Below, one piece after another: positions 35,210 to 44,533 of a DNA stretch of 64,000 nt. The position numbers and the translations under genes were made by a program. Source of the DNA: Bacteroidaceae bacterium (lineage in GTDB: Bacteria > Bacteroidota > Bacteroidia > Bacteroidales > Bacteroidaceae); contig JAFYQQ010000058.1 of assembly GCA_017559845.1 (NCBI GenBank), positions 1 to 64,000 on the forward strand, given 5' to 3'. Numbering within the stretch: position 1 is the first letter of the stretch; every line of letters begins with the position of its first letter. The notes under the pieces were generated by a model. It was given only the letters and a program-made list of their open reading frames with translations. It was not told where the DNA came from and made no database searches.

Positions 35210-36722
35210 TTTGCTTTGAAATTTTAGCGACTTGAATTTTAATCCAATTGTGTTCCTCTTTCTCTAATGTAAAGAAATATACTAAAACAAGACCGACACA
35301 AAGGGAACAAAATTCTGTCAGCATGAAACGGTAAGGCACCTGTATGTTTGAAGCAATCGCATAAGCAGCAATGGAAGTTCCAAGAACAGGCATAATGGTA
35401 TGCATACACACCTTATTTATATATAAAGAGACCGGGAGACCAGCAGAATATTTCATGTAGGGAATGCGGATGACGCCAATAACCATTTCGATAAACAGGT
35501 AGGAACACATCACCAAAACAGGAGAAAAGGACAATTGCAGGCATACCCAGGCTGTAGGCAATGTCATGAGTCTGATAGTGCTTATAAGCAATGAGTAATT
35601 CCTGATCCGACCTATGGCTTGATTTGCCGATGTCAAACCGATTGTCAGTTGGTCCATAATGTAGGTAATGAGGACAAAGCGGCAAAATAGGGCGGCAAAC
35701 TCAGGAACATCGCCCAGCCAAAATATAAGGATCTCAGGCATTTCAACGATGACAGGAATAAGAATCAGCCCCATTGTCAGAAAGGCGTATTTGCTTTCAA
35801 TCATGCTTAAATGCAACATTCGTTTGCGATCGCCAGCTCCCTCTGCTTTCATCAGTTGTGGGTTTACTGCATTTAATATGGACAGAGCTATAAATCCAGC
35901 TGCATTTGAAACCTGTAATGCAATTCCGTATGCGGCATTTGCAATTGTACCTAAGAAATGATTAAACACTACGGCAAGTCCCTGTGTACGCGCAACTGTT
36001 GCCCCTACTGCGTATACATTCCAGACGGCAAAATTTAAAAGTCGTCTGATTGTAACCCAAGAGATAACACTTAAACTTAATCTACGGCATTCCTCATATC
36101 TTATTTTGGCATAAATATAATATGCGGAGAAATTGAAGACAGAAATCAGTGCCATCATAATGGCGTATAATTTTAGAGAATCAATAGGGATATAGGGCAA
36201 TATAATAGCTCCAACTAACTTTAATGCAGCATCTAGCATTTCAATGACAGAGACATAAACGATATTCTCTCTGGCGATGAACAATGCCCTTATCGGCGAT
36301 GTAACAAATGTCAACATCACTATGAGAACTACAACATAATAAACAAAAATGCTTGTAGAAAACAAATCTACTGAAATATTAAGTTTACCCATGCAAATGG
36401 GCCCTATTGCAGTCATGACCGAGGCAATTGCCAGAGCCACAACAATATGTAGAAAAAATGCGTTGGAAAATATATGGTTAAGTTCCTCTTTATCTGAAAG
36501 GCCGTGCGAGTAAGAAAGAAAACGCTGTGTGCTGGTGGCCAACGATTGGGTCAGAAAGCCAGCCATGTAAACCACACTTCCTACAAGCGCATACACGCCA
36601 TAGGCAGAATGGCCCAAAGCCTCCAACACGAAACGTGTGGAAAACAATGTAAGCAGCATATAAACGGCCGAGCGTACATACTGAACCAGTGTGTTTAGTA
36701 CAATCCTATTAGTTGGCGTCAT
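35202..36722 (-). CDS. wzx: Wzx-type polysaccharide flippase
   Basis: 506 residues with about 12-14 membrane helices, of the MATE/MVF polysaccharide transporter kind. It starts with IVLNTLVQYVRSAVYMLLTLFSTRFVLEALG, the usual Wzx N-terminus. It would flip the lipid-linked repeat unit across the inner membrane. Its start overlaps the end of the polymerase gene by 14 bases. Its presence with Wzy, Wzz and SLBB exporter defines a Wzx/Wzy-dependent pathway. Confidence 0.9.
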   Translation of the reverse strand: MTPTNRIVLNTLVQYVRSAVYMLLTLFSTRFVLEALGHSAYGVYALVGSVVYMAGFLTQSLATSTQRFLSYSHGLSDKEELNHIFSNAFFLHIVVALAIASVMTAIGPICMGKLNISVDLFSTSIFVYYVVVLIVMLTFVTSPIRALFIARENIVYVSVIEMLDAALKLVGAIILPYIPIDSLKLYAIMMALISVFNFSAYYIYAKIRYEECRRLSLSVISWVTIRRLLNFAVWNVYAVGATVARTQGLAVVFNHFLGTIANAAYGIALQVSNAAGFIALSILNAVNPQLMKAEGAGDRKRMLHLSMIESKYAFLTMGLILIPVIVEMPEILIFWLGDVPEFAALFCRFVLITYIMDQLTIGLTSANQAIGRIRNYSLLISTIRLMTLPTAWVCLQLSFSPVLVMCSYLFIEMVIGVIRIPYMKYSAGLPVSLYINKVCMHTIMPVLGTSIAAYAIASNIQVPYRFMLTEFCSLCVGLVLVYFFTLEKEEHNWIKIQVAKISKQND

Positions 36723-38004
36723 GCTCTTTGGCGATTATATAATGATTTGGTGGATATACCATGCTAAACAATAATATATATAGCGGGAAATATACATAGG
36801 CCCGTTGTGGGTTCCCATGCGCCCAAAATGACATGCCATGTATCAATAGCATTGATATGCATGCCCGTTTGTTGGTGCTGGTGCGCGCAATGGCAAAGAG
36901 CATAAAACATAAACATGCAGTACTTACCAGTCCGTTGCAATAAATGAAAACACGATAACCAGAATTGCCAAATCCGAATTTTCTCAGTTCCTCATTTCCT
37001 TTACCAATCAAGATTTCACCGGAGGAGAACAACTTTTCATATTCTCTTGTAAATAGGTCAGTAGTGCGGTTGTTACCCTCCATCTGTCCTTCTTCATTCA
37101 GCATCAATCGGCTGACAATCAAATTGTTTATTAGATTGTCTCCTTTGTTATAAAACATTGAGCTTATTCCTATTGTAAGGATAATGCTGCCCAATAACAG
37201 AATTTTTCCTATCACAGCTTTGCCTTTCATCCATGAAACGGAAAATAACATGACAATCATACATAAATATGCAGCCAATGAAAATGTCATAAGAAGCGCC
37301 AAGAACAGAATCCTGCAACGCCATGTATTCCATTTACCGGCTTGTGCATAAAGTAAAGTTACACATGCCATACCCAAATGGGATGGTTCTATGAATACCG
37401 AATGAAAACGTGGAATAAGTTCCCAATTAGATCGGTCATCTATAAGGAAAAACCGATAGTTGTCAAACATGTAATCGCCTATCCCTATACGGAAATGTGG
37501 CAACGGAAACCCAAGAAGATATAGTAAATAGAACGGAATGGAAACAACCAATATAGCCGCCAACAACGCGGCTATTACATTACATAACTTATGCAAATCT
37601 GGAATGTTTACCTTATACAAAGAAAAATAGACAATGATACTGAAAAACACCATGAAAATGCCGTTAATGTTTCGTCCACTACTTACGGCCATCATAAATA
37701 AAAGCAGCCCCATGCTAATGAGGGGGAAAAAGAAATCCTTACGGGTAAATATGGGGGTTTTCAAATGCAGTGACATGAGCAAGGAGACCATTATCGGTAA
37801 ACTTGCAAGATGCATATAACTACTTCTTAATGGCCATAAAAACCATGGTGTCAGTGAGGTGAAGTAAACCAAAATCATTCCGAAATAGAACATCCATAAT
37901 GCTACAGAACGTTTCTGTATGAGGAATAGTTTCGACAAATCTGGTTTTGGCCACAAGAAAAGTCGCTCCACAATGTCCTTCGGAATTATGAGTGGATTTC
38001 TCAT
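36709..38004 (-). CDS. wzy: Wzy-like O-antigen/EPS polymerase
   Basis: 431 residues with about 11 membrane helices and a large periplasmic loop (about 165-205, FIDDRSNWELIPRFHSVFIEPSHLG), the pattern of O-antigen polymerases. Sequence conservation in this family is very low, so the call rests on topology and on its place between wzx and the chain-length gene. It would join repeat units at the periplasmic face. Confidence 0.8.
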   Translation of the reverse strand: MRNPLIIPKDIVERLFLWPKPDLSKLFLIQKRSVALWMFYFGMILVYFTSLTPWFLWPLRSSYMHLASLPIMVSLLMSLHLKTPIFTRKDFFFPLISMGLLLFMMAVSSGRNINGIFMVFFSIIVYFSLYKVNIPDLHKLCNVIAALLAAILVVSIPFYLLYLLGFPLPHFRIGIGDYMFDNYRFFLIDDRSNWELIPRFHSVFIEPSHLGMACVTLLYAQAGKWNTWRCRILFLALLMTFSLAAYLCMIVMLFSVSWMKGKAVIGKILLLGSIILTIGISSMFYNKGDNLINNLIVSRLMLNEEGQMEGNNRTTDLFTREYEKLFSSGEILIGKGNEELRKFGFGNSGYRVFIYCNGLVSTACLCFMLFAIARTSTNKRACISMLLIHGMSFWAHGNPQRAYVYFPLYILLFSMVYPPNHYIIAKEHDAN

Positions 38005-38018
38005 CCGGTCTTAGTCGT

Positions 38019-39107
38019 TTATTTTGAAACTTCACCTATGAACTGAACCAACAGTTCTTTGCGGAAAATGAAGAAGATTGTGGCGATTGTGGAAAGGAAA
38101 AGCATCGCCGCCACAAAAATCATCCGTTTTGGACCGTTAGGCTTAACAGGAACACTAGGGGCACGAAGTATTGTGAAAGCAGGAGTCTGTTCCTGGACTT
38201 TGGCTTTTGCCGCAAGGTATTGTGCCTGCATGGCATTGTAGGTACTCATGCTTGTTTGCAGTTCATTTTCCAAGCGATCACGCTCCGAGAGATAGCTTTG
38301 CAATACTATGTTCTTGTGTGCGTCACAAAATTGACTATATTGCTTGCTTATATTCTCATATTCTATGCGTGCGCTATCAGCCAGACTTTTATAATATTGC
38401 TCATCGATACGTGATTTGTTAGTACGGTAAGCGGTAATAAAATCCTGTAATTTAACACGAACGGAGTCTGCAATAGTCGCACACACCAAAGGATCCTGAT
38501 CCTTTACAACAATCGTGATAACATTTGTCTTTATATCCACATCACATTGAATGGATTTTCGCACTTTATTTACAATAGCATCCTCACGGCGTGTCAAACG
38601 GTGCGGATTCATCCTCTTTGTATGACTAATAGGAGGGGCATCCTCTTCAAAAAGTTTGTTTATCTGTGCACGACACCAAGAGTAAGGCTTTATGTATGGA
38701 TTCTTCCGGTGATGACGTAATATATAATTAAGGTATGTGGTATCTACAGCTGCGTCCGCTGTCTGCACTCGAGTATACAACAAGTCCACGATAAACTTGT
38801 TGGTAGACAGCAGTTCGGGGTACAGTTCTGGATAAAAAGCATCGCTGATCTCTGCATTTCCCAGATTGAAACCAAACGAACTTGCTATGCTTGACAAAGT
38901 TCCTGTCGCTGAGGCACCACCCATTTCTGGAGCCAATGCAAGATCTACGGTATATGTACGAGGTTGAGGTAAGATATAGATACATGCCAGGGCAAAGGTG
39001 ACAACCCAAACCTTGATAAATAATGTTTTACGTTTCCATAACTTTACAAACTGGACACGCAAATCTATTACCTCGTCGTTATTATATTTGTTTGCGTCTG
39101 TATTCAT
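38019..39107 (-). CDS. Wzz-type chain-length determinant
   Basis: 362 residues with two membrane segments (about 33-52 and 333-352) bracketing a periplasmic coiled-coil domain, the classical Wzz layout, with the Pro-rich PSVPVKPNGPKR before the second helix. It contains no C-terminal Walker-type tyrosine kinase domain, unlike many Wzc proteins. No separate kinase gene is in the operon. It lies 5 bases after the SLBB exporter gene. Confidence 0.9.
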   Translation of the reverse strand: MNTDANKYNNDEVIDLRVQFVKLWKRKTLFIKVWVVTFALACIYILPQPRTYTVDLALAPEMGGASATGTLSSIASSFGFNLGNAEISDAFYPELYPELLSTNKFIVDLLYTRVQTADAAVDTTYLNYILRHHRKNPYIKPYSWCRAQINKLFEEDAPPISHTKRMNPHRLTRREDAIVNKVRKSIQCDVDIKTNVITIVVKDQDPLVCATIADSVRVKLQDFITAYRTNKSRIDEQYYKSLADSARIEYENISKQYSQFCDAHKNIVLQSYLSERDRLENELQTSMSTYNAMQAQYLAAKAKVQEQTPAFTILRAPSVPVKPNGPKRMIFVAAMLFLSTIATIFFIFRKELLVQFIGEVSK

Positions 39108-39112
39108 TGAGG

Positions 39113-41668
39113 TTATTTTAAAATACTTATCAATGCAACTACTACACTTGCCAAAGAAGCACCTCCCGAGGCAATTGCCATTACCTCGCCTGTGGTCATT
39201 CGCTTACCTTGTTTCTTTGTTGGTATCACAATTTCGCAGCCGGGTTCAATGTCTCTACCCGAGCGTCTTCCCAACTGTTCAACCGCACCGTTCATATAGA
39301 TAGCATACGCTCCGCGTTTTTTTGCCATGTTACCAAAACCACCGGCACGCTTGATATAATAGCTTAACGGTTCTCCTTTCTTGTAATTAATTGAAATGGG
39401 ATAAACTACTTCACCACTAATCTTGACCGTGTTGCTATATTGAGGTATGGTAAGGCGGTCACCTTCGCGCAAAATAAGGTCTTCTGCCCCACCGGGTTCT
39501 TCCAGTGCCTTTTCAAGATTCACTGCCACTGGATATGTATATCCCAGATCCATTTTCAAACTTAACAAAGAGTCTGCTCGCTGTACATCATAGTCCTTTT
39601 CATCCTGCATAGCTTCTTCGTACATTTGAATCTGGGCTTTGCGAAGCGAACTTTCGTTCTGGATCCTTTCTTCCTCTGTGAGTGTGCGAATCAGACGTGC
39701 ACCTTTAGCGTAGGCAATAGTAGAAAGACCTCCTGCTGCCTTAATCAAGTCACTTAGACGGTAATTCTGACTTGTCATGGCGTAATCGCCTTCAAAGTTA
39801 ACGCAACCTTTTACGGTTACGTTCTGTTGCTCACTGTAACCGGGACTTTTACGCACCACAACCACATCATAGGGTTTCAAGAAATAAGTGGAATCTGCCT
39901 GTCTTAGTCCGTCTTGCAATGAAATTGTAATGCTCTCTGCCAATACCTCATCGCTTTCAGATGCCTTTTCGTTACGTATTCTTCGGAATATGTCAATTTT
40001 TGCCATTGATGCCGCATCCGTCAAGCCGCCCGCCTGAAGAATAAGGTCTTCTACAGAAGTGTTTTCTGCGAAATGGTATGTTCCGGGATACATGACTTCA
40101 CCAGAAATCTTCAATGTCTGTTCACCGCGCATATCTATTGTACTCGGAACAAACAACAAATCGTTTTTCTTTAATGGGATGTCTGCTTTTGAACCATTCA
40201 TTATTCCTTCAAGGTCAATGGACACCATTTCCAATGTCAAATCCTCGCGGTGGCGGTGCATAACAACTCTGCTGATAAACGCATCTTCACGAAGTCCGTC
40301 TGCCGCCTTTAGCAGTTCTTTCACGCTGGATATCTTAGAACTGAGTTGGAACTGTCCGGGATGCATAACCGCTCCGCGTACCTCGACCATATTGCTGAAT
40401 CTTGGGTTGACACTATCTATGTAGAGAGAGTCACCGTCTGCCAATTCAAACGCGTTCATCTTAAATTCATCAACAGTATGCAGGCTATATTCCGCTCCTT
40501 TTTTACGGGTGAGACGTACATTTTCAGTATATGCGTTTCCTGTAAAACCTCCAGCATAACCAATTACGGTTCCAACGCTTTCACCAGCCTTCATCTCATA
40601 GAACATGGGACGTTTGACCTTTCCACGCACATTTACCAGACACTCATAAGGACCGACAACTATCACGTCGTTATCTGTCAATCTGATATCGCCCGATGTG
40701 TTACCGTTAAGCAGATAGTCATACACGTCAATTACAGAAACTACTTTTCCTGCACGATAAACCTTAATATTACGTAGGGTTCCTATATTGCTGATACCTT
40801 GAGCGGCATACAATGCGTTGAATGCGGAACTCAAACTGCTCAATGTATATGTTCCGGGAACATTTACCTCACCCATTACCTGAACGGTTATGGTACGGGT
40901 GTCACCAACTGACAGACTGAAATTGCAATCGGCATAGTGTTGGCCCAATTTGTTGCTGACAACTTCATTGGCTTTCTGAACACTCAAACCGGACAGGTTG
41001 ATGGGGCCAACTCCTTGTAACACTATCACACCATCAGGAGAGATGACGGCCTCGAATGTCTCCTGGCTTGCCCCCCATATGTCAATTATAACATTGTCAC
41101 CAGGACCTAAACGATAGTTGGCCGGAGTGGGCATATTCTGGTTCGGCTCAAATGTAAGGTTAGCGTTATTAAAAATATTACGACCGAAAACCGCACTTTC
41201 ATCACGGAAATAATTCTGATAATAAATCAAGGAATCAATATCAAGAAAACCAACTTCATTGTTTAGTTCCGCTTCTCTTTCAGAAATGGGTCTCCTCTCT
41301 TTTTCCTCTTGCTGGGATCTGATCATAAAGCCCTTCCTTTTCTGAGCTTCGTCGGCCGCCTTTTCCTTTGCAGTGCGCATGCGGGAACTTCCAGCCTTGA
41401 CTTCTGTTGACCCAGTCAAATCCACTGCTCCCAACTGATTCTGCTCCGCATCGTACTTTTTCTTAATCCGACGCATTTGGTCAGCAGAAACACCCTTTTG
41501 CAACAACTTGGTAACGATTGTTTGTTGGTCTGTACCCTTCTCCACTTCCTGTTTCACGAAGCGGACAACCTGCTCATCTGTCATTGATTGTCCAAAGACA
41601 AGTAAAGAACTGCAAAAAAACAATATAATGAAACTGAATCTATGCCACATAATTTTAACTGGATTCAT
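39113..41668 (-). CDS. wza: Wza-like SLBB polysaccharide export protein
   Basis: 851 residues from ATG 41668 (MNPVKIMWHRFSFIILFF), a signal peptide without a typical lipobox. After an N-terminal helical part, the Poly_export domain is marked by YRLGPGDNVIIDIWGAS. It is followed by about six SLBB-type repeats (VMGEVNVPGTYTLSSLSS, VRGKVKRPMFYEM, VRGAVMHPGQFQLS, ISGEVMYPGTYHFAEN, VKGCVNFEGDYAMTS, ISGEVVYPISINYKKG). A C-terminal membrane helix ends the protein. It would form the outer-membrane channel. The large size with many SLBB repeats is typical of Bacteroidetes rather than of enterobacterial Wza. Confidence 0.93.
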   Translation of the reverse strand: MNPVKIMWHRFSFIILFFCSSLLVFGQSMTDEQVVRFVKQEVEKGTDQQTIVTKLLQKGVSADQMRRIKKKYDAEQNQLGAVDLTGSTEVKAGSSRMRTAKEKAADEAQKRKGFMIRSQQEEKERRPISEREAELNNEVGFLDIDSLIYYQNYFRDESAVFGRNIFNNANLTFEPNQNMPTPANYRLGPGDNVIIDIWGASQETFEAVISPDGVIVLQGVGPINLSGLSVQKANEVVSNKLGQHYADCNFSLSVGDTRTITVQVMGEVNVPGTYTLSSLSSAFNALYAAQGISNIGTLRNIKVYRAGKVVSVIDVYDYLLNGNTSGDIRLTDNDVIVVGPYECLVNVRGKVKRPMFYEMKAGESVGTVIGYAGGFTGNAYTENVRLTRKKGAEYSLHTVDEFKMNAFELADGDSLYIDSVNPRFSNMVEVRGAVMHPGQFQLSSKISSVKELLKAADGLREDAFISRVVMHRHREDLTLEMVSIDLEGIMNGSKADIPLKKNDLLFVPSTIDMRGEQTLKISGEVMYPGTYHFAENTSVEDLILQAGGLTDAASMAKIDIFRRIRNEKASESDEVLAESITISLQDGLRQADSTYFLKPYDVVVVRKSPGYSEQQNVTVKGCVNFEGDYAMTSQNYRLSDLIKAAGGLSTIAYAKGARLIRTLTEEERIQNESSLRKAQIQMYEEAMQDEKDYDVQRADSLLSLKMDLGYTYPVAVNLEKALEEPGGAEDLILREGDRLTIPQYSNTVKISGEVVYPISINYKKGEPLSYYIKRAGGFGNMAKKRGAYAIYMNGAVEQLGRRSGRDIEPGCEIVIPTKKQGKRMTTGEVMAIASGGASLASVVVALISILK

Positions 41669-41687
41669 GGTTATTACGTAATTATAA

Positions 41688-42323
41688 TCAGAACTTTTTA
41701 CCATAAATGATAAAACGAACTGTAGTGAAGACAATTTTGGCATCAAGCCACAAAGAACGGTTTTTCAGATAATCCAAATCCATCTGCAAACGGATAAGCA
41801 TTTTTTCCATTGTATCCGTATAGCCGTTATATATGGTTGCCATAGATGTCAGCCCAGGGCGCATCATGTATATATATTCGTAATCCGGATTAATTTCCAT
41901 GATACGGTCTATGAAATATTTGCGTTCTGGCCTGGGACCGACAAAGGACATGTCTCCCTTAAAGACATTTAACAATTGCGGCAGTTCGTCCAGATGATGT
42001 TCTCTTAGGAATTTGCCCACAGGTGTAAGCCTCTCATCACCTTTACATGCCAGTTGCGGTGTGCCATTCTCTTCGCTATCAGTCCGCATTGTTCTGAATT
42101 TCAGAATGTAAAATGGTTCGCCTTTATAACCGATTCTTTCTTGTTTAAAAACAACCGGACCGTCATTTTGTTTCTTTAGAAGTATGTAAACTAATAGAAA
42201 AATTGGGGACAATACGACAAGTCCAATCAATGAGAGTATAAAATCAATCGTTCGTTTAAGTATTCTTTCCGTACGGCTCATGCCGTCCTGTATGACCATA
42301 TCTACATAAATTTGTTGTACCAT
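41688..42323 (-). CDS. Initiating phosphoglycosyl transferase (small WcaJ/PglC type)
   Basis: 211 residues of the bacterial sugar transferase family. One re-entrant membrane segment (about 28-50, FILSLIGLVVLSPIFLLVYILL) is followed by KFRTMRTDS, HLDELPQLLNVFKGDMSFVGPRPE with the catalytic Asp-Glu pair. It lacks the multi-helix N-terminus of full WcaJ. It transfers a sugar-1-phosphate to undecaprenyl phosphate, starting each repeat unit. First gene of the EPS operon, with an own promoter candidate about 75 bases upstream. Confidence 0.93.
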   Translation of the reverse strand: MVQQIYVDMVIQDGMSRTERILKRTIDFILSLIGLVVLSPIFLLVYILLKKQNDGPVVFKQERIGYKGEPFYILKFRTMRTDSEENGTPQLACKGDERLTPVGKFLREHHLDELPQLLNVFKGDMSFVGPRPERKYFIDRIMEINPDYEYIYMMRPGLTSMATIYNGYTDTMEKMLIRLQMDLDYLKNRSLWLDAKIVFTTVRFIIYGKKF

Positions 42324-42396
42324 AGAAATAACTGGCGATTTGTTTTATCGATTTTAATATCTAATGTAAAAACTCAATCGGCCATGTTTTATTGTG

Positions 42397-42428
42397 CAAA
42401 GGAATATACTTTTTTCGTGATATACAAA
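42397..42428 (-). promoter_or_regulatory. Candidate promoter of the EPS operon
   Basis: On the minus strand TTTG (42428-42425), a 20-base spacer and TTCCTTTG (42404-42397) approximate the consensus. The -7 lacks the initial TA, so it may be weak or need an activator. No UpxY/UpxZ-type regulator gene lies between it and the operon. Confidence 0.4.
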
Positions 42429-42485
42429 CTTTTCCGTAATATTCTATACTTTACGTATCAGAGCAAAAAAATATACTTTGATATA

Positions 42486-42517
42486 CTTGCATATTTCGTA
42501 TAATTCCTCTATCTTTG
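42486..42517 (+). promoter_or_regulatory. Promoter of the tmRNA gene
   Basis: CTTG at 42486-42489, a 20-base spacer and TATCTTTG at 42510-42517 lie about 37 bases before the mature 5' end, which fits a short precursor cut by RNase P. Confidence 0.55.
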
Positions 42518-42553
42518 CGCCAAATTACATGACAAATTTCATCTGGATTTAAT

Positions 42554-42951
42554 GGGGCTGACATGGATTTGACAGCAGGATGATAGTTTGTGTAAGCACG
42601 CAGTGAGTCGGTGATTGCTCACTATAATCCATAGTTACCAAAGATTTAATTGGCGAAAATACTTACGCTCTCGCTGCTTAATCGAAGTACAGTAGATGTA
42701 GCTTTATCAAGGCACAAGGTGCTTTGACGAGATGTCACTCAAAGGCTCTTGCTCCGAAGCATTTGATCCAGTGGCACAGGAATATCGGGGATAGTTGGCA
42801 ATGGCCCTACATTGTGCAATGAAATCTTAAGGGATAAGATGCAGGTTGGTGGCCCAGGTCTTGCCTGCATTCGAAAATCAAGGCTGGGATAAGCGTGTAG
42901 AAAGCACAGGGTGTCCCTGTTTGGACGAGGGTTCAATCCCCTCCAGCTCCA
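42554..42951 (+). ncRNA. ssrA: Transfer-messenger RNA
   Basis: 398 bases. The 5' GGGGCTG pairs with the 3' CAGCTCC before the encoded CCA, and GGTTCAATCCC near the end is the T-arm, together forming the tRNA-like domain. The reading frame at 42652-42681 (GGCGAAAATACTTACGCTCT...TAA) encodes GENTYALAA; with the tRNA-borne alanine the tag is AGENTYALAA, ending in the ALAA signal for ClpXP proteolysis. Pairings typical of pseudoknots fill the region downstream of the tag. It rescues ribosomes stalled on broken mRNA. A T-run follows directly at 42953-42959. Confidence 0.97.
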
Positions 42952-42979
42952 CTTTTTTTATTATAGATTTCTATACTTT

Positions 42980-44161
42980 ATGAAAGAACTTACACTCAAG
43001 TATGGATGTAATCCAAACCAGACCCCTTCACGAATTTACATGGAAGAGGGCGAATTACCTTTAAATGTTCTTAATGGCCGTCCCGGATACATCAATTTCC
43101 TAGATGCACTTAACAGCTGGCAGTTGGTGCGTGAATTGAAACTTGCCACTGATATGCCTGCTGCAGCCAGTTTCAAGCATGTGAGCCCCGCAGGTGCTGC
43201 GATAGGTCTTCCACTTGACGAGACACTCGCCAAGATATATTTTACAGATGACGTAAAACTGCCCCTGTCTCCCATCGCTTGTGCGTATGCAAGAGCAAGA
43301 GGAGCAGACCGTATGAGCAGCTACGGTGATTTTATTGCATTAAGTGACATCTGCGACGAGGTTACCGCCACACTCATCAAGAGAGAAGTGAGCGATGGAG
43401 TCATTGCTCCCGGATATACTGAAGAAGCATTGAAGATTCTTCGCGAAAAGCGTAATGGCACTTACAATGTAATTCAGATAGACCCTGAATATACCCCTGC
43501 CCCCATTGAGCGCAAGCAAGTTTATGGCATTACCTTCGAGCAGGGACGCAACGAAATCCGTTTGGATAACCCCAAATTGTTCGAGAACATACCTACAAAG
43601 TGCAAAAACTTCCCCGAAGACGCAAAGCGCGACCTCATCATTGCACTTATTACCCTTAAATACACCCAAAGCAATAGCGTATGTTATGTAAAGGACGGAC
43701 AAGCCATTGGTATTGGTGCAGGCCAGCAGAGCCGAATCCACTGTACCCGATTGGCGGGCAATAAGGCAGACATCTGGTGGTTGAGACAAAACCCCAAAGT
43801 GATGAACCTTCCCTTTATTCCTGGAATCCGCAGAGCGGACCGCGACAACACCATTGATATTTATATCAGTGATGACTATATGGATGTGCTCGCAGACGGC
43901 GAATGGCAGAAATTCTTTACCGAACAGCCTGAACCGCTTACCCGTGAGGAAAAGAAGGCATGGATTGCCCAGAACAAGGGTGTTTGCTTAGGTAGCGATG
44001 CATTCTTCCCATTCGGTGACAACGTAGAGCGTGCCCATAAGAGTGGAGTAGAATTTATTGCTCAGGCTGGCGGAAGTGTGCGTGATGACCATGTCATCGA
44101 CACATGCGACAAGTATGGTATTGCAATGGCCTTTACCGGTGTAAGACTGTTCCATCATTGA
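42980..44161 (+). CDS. Stand-alone AICAR transformylase (PurH C-domain type)
   Basis: 393 residues from ATG 42980 (MKELTLKYGCNPNQTPSRIY). It contains the transformylase half of PurH (KYGCNPNQ at the N-terminus, SFKHVSPAGAA, YTQSNSVCYVKDGQ, GAGQQSRIHCTRLAG and SDAFFPFGDNVERA) but no IMP cyclohydrolase domain. It would convert AICAR to FAICAR with formyl-tetrahydrofolate in purine synthesis. The cyclohydrolase must be encoded elsewhere. The tmRNA ends only 28 bases upstream. Confidence 0.92.
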   Translation: MKELTLKYGCNPNQTPSRIYMEEGELPLNVLNGRPGYINFLDALNSWQLVRELKLATDMPAAASFKHVSPAGAAIGLPLDETLAKIYFTDDVKLPLSPIACAYARARGADRMSSYGDFIALSDICDEVTATLIKREVSDGVIAPGYTEEALKILREKRNGTYNVIQIDPEYTPAPIERKQVYGITFEQGRNEIRLDNPKLFENIPTKCKNFPEDAKRDLIIALITLKYTQSNSVCYVKDGQAIGIGAGQQSRIHCTRLAGNKADIWWLRQNPKVMNLPFIPGIRRADRDNTIDIYISDDYMDVLADGEWQKFFTEQPEPLTREEKKAWIAQNKGVCLGSDAFFPFGDNVERAHKSGVEFIAQAGGSVRDDHVIDTCDKYGIAMAFTGVRLFHH

Positions 44162-44171
44162 TTTTATATCT

Positions 44172-44375
44172 ATGATACCAGGAGGAGACGATATCAGCCA
44201 GGTAATTCTTAACGGCATCACCTTCCGTGGTGGACCTAAAAAAGACAAGCCTGCCACTGATACGAAGGTAAAGACCAAGGCAAAGAAAAAAAAGTATATC
44301 ACTGGCTCGCATGGTTCTGGTTCAGCTAAAATGAAGGCAGAGATAAGACGCAAGCGTGCGAACCGGCATAAGTGA
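44172..44375 (+). CDS. Small very basic protein, function unknown
   Basis: 67 residues, starting 10 bases after the transformylase stop (MIPGGDDISQVILNGITF). The second half is rich in Lys and Arg (KAKKKKY, AEIRRKRANRHK), which suggests nucleic-acid binding, with a GSHGSGSAK linker. No family recognised. A real gene is supported by close spacing and by the terminator that follows it; a chance frame cannot be excluded. Confidence 0.55.
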   Translation: MIPGGDDISQVILNGITFRGGPKKDKPATDTKVKTKAKKKKYITGSHGSGSAKMKAEIRRKRANRHK

Positions 44376-44449
44376 TAAATGCCATAGACATCAATGTCAT
44401 TAATAAAACTGACAGGATTTGCCTGAAAATCTTTGTTAGGACTAACAAA

Positions 44450-44513
44450 AAACGCAACGCGTTGCGATAGTGAACGGAAAGCATTCCGTAAGCCATCGCA
44501 ACGCGTTGCGTTT
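44450..44513. terminator. Bidirectional hairpin with self-complementary arms
   Basis: AAACGCAACGCGTTGCGAT (44450-44468) pairs perfectly over 19 bp with ATCGCAACGCGTTGCGTTT (44495-44513). The loop holds a further hairpin (ACGGAA 44474-44479/TTCCGT 44484-44489). Each arm contains the 14-bp palindrome CGCAACGCGTTGCG, so the arms could also fold on themselves. It sits between convergent genes and probably ends both transcripts. Confidence 0.8.
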
Positions 44514-44533
44514 ATGATTTCAATGCACTGCGT

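Noticed and set aside
42554..42951. tmRNA 3' end as an integration site for a mobile element
   Set aside because: No integrase and no repeated 3' tmRNA fragment is present on either side in the window.
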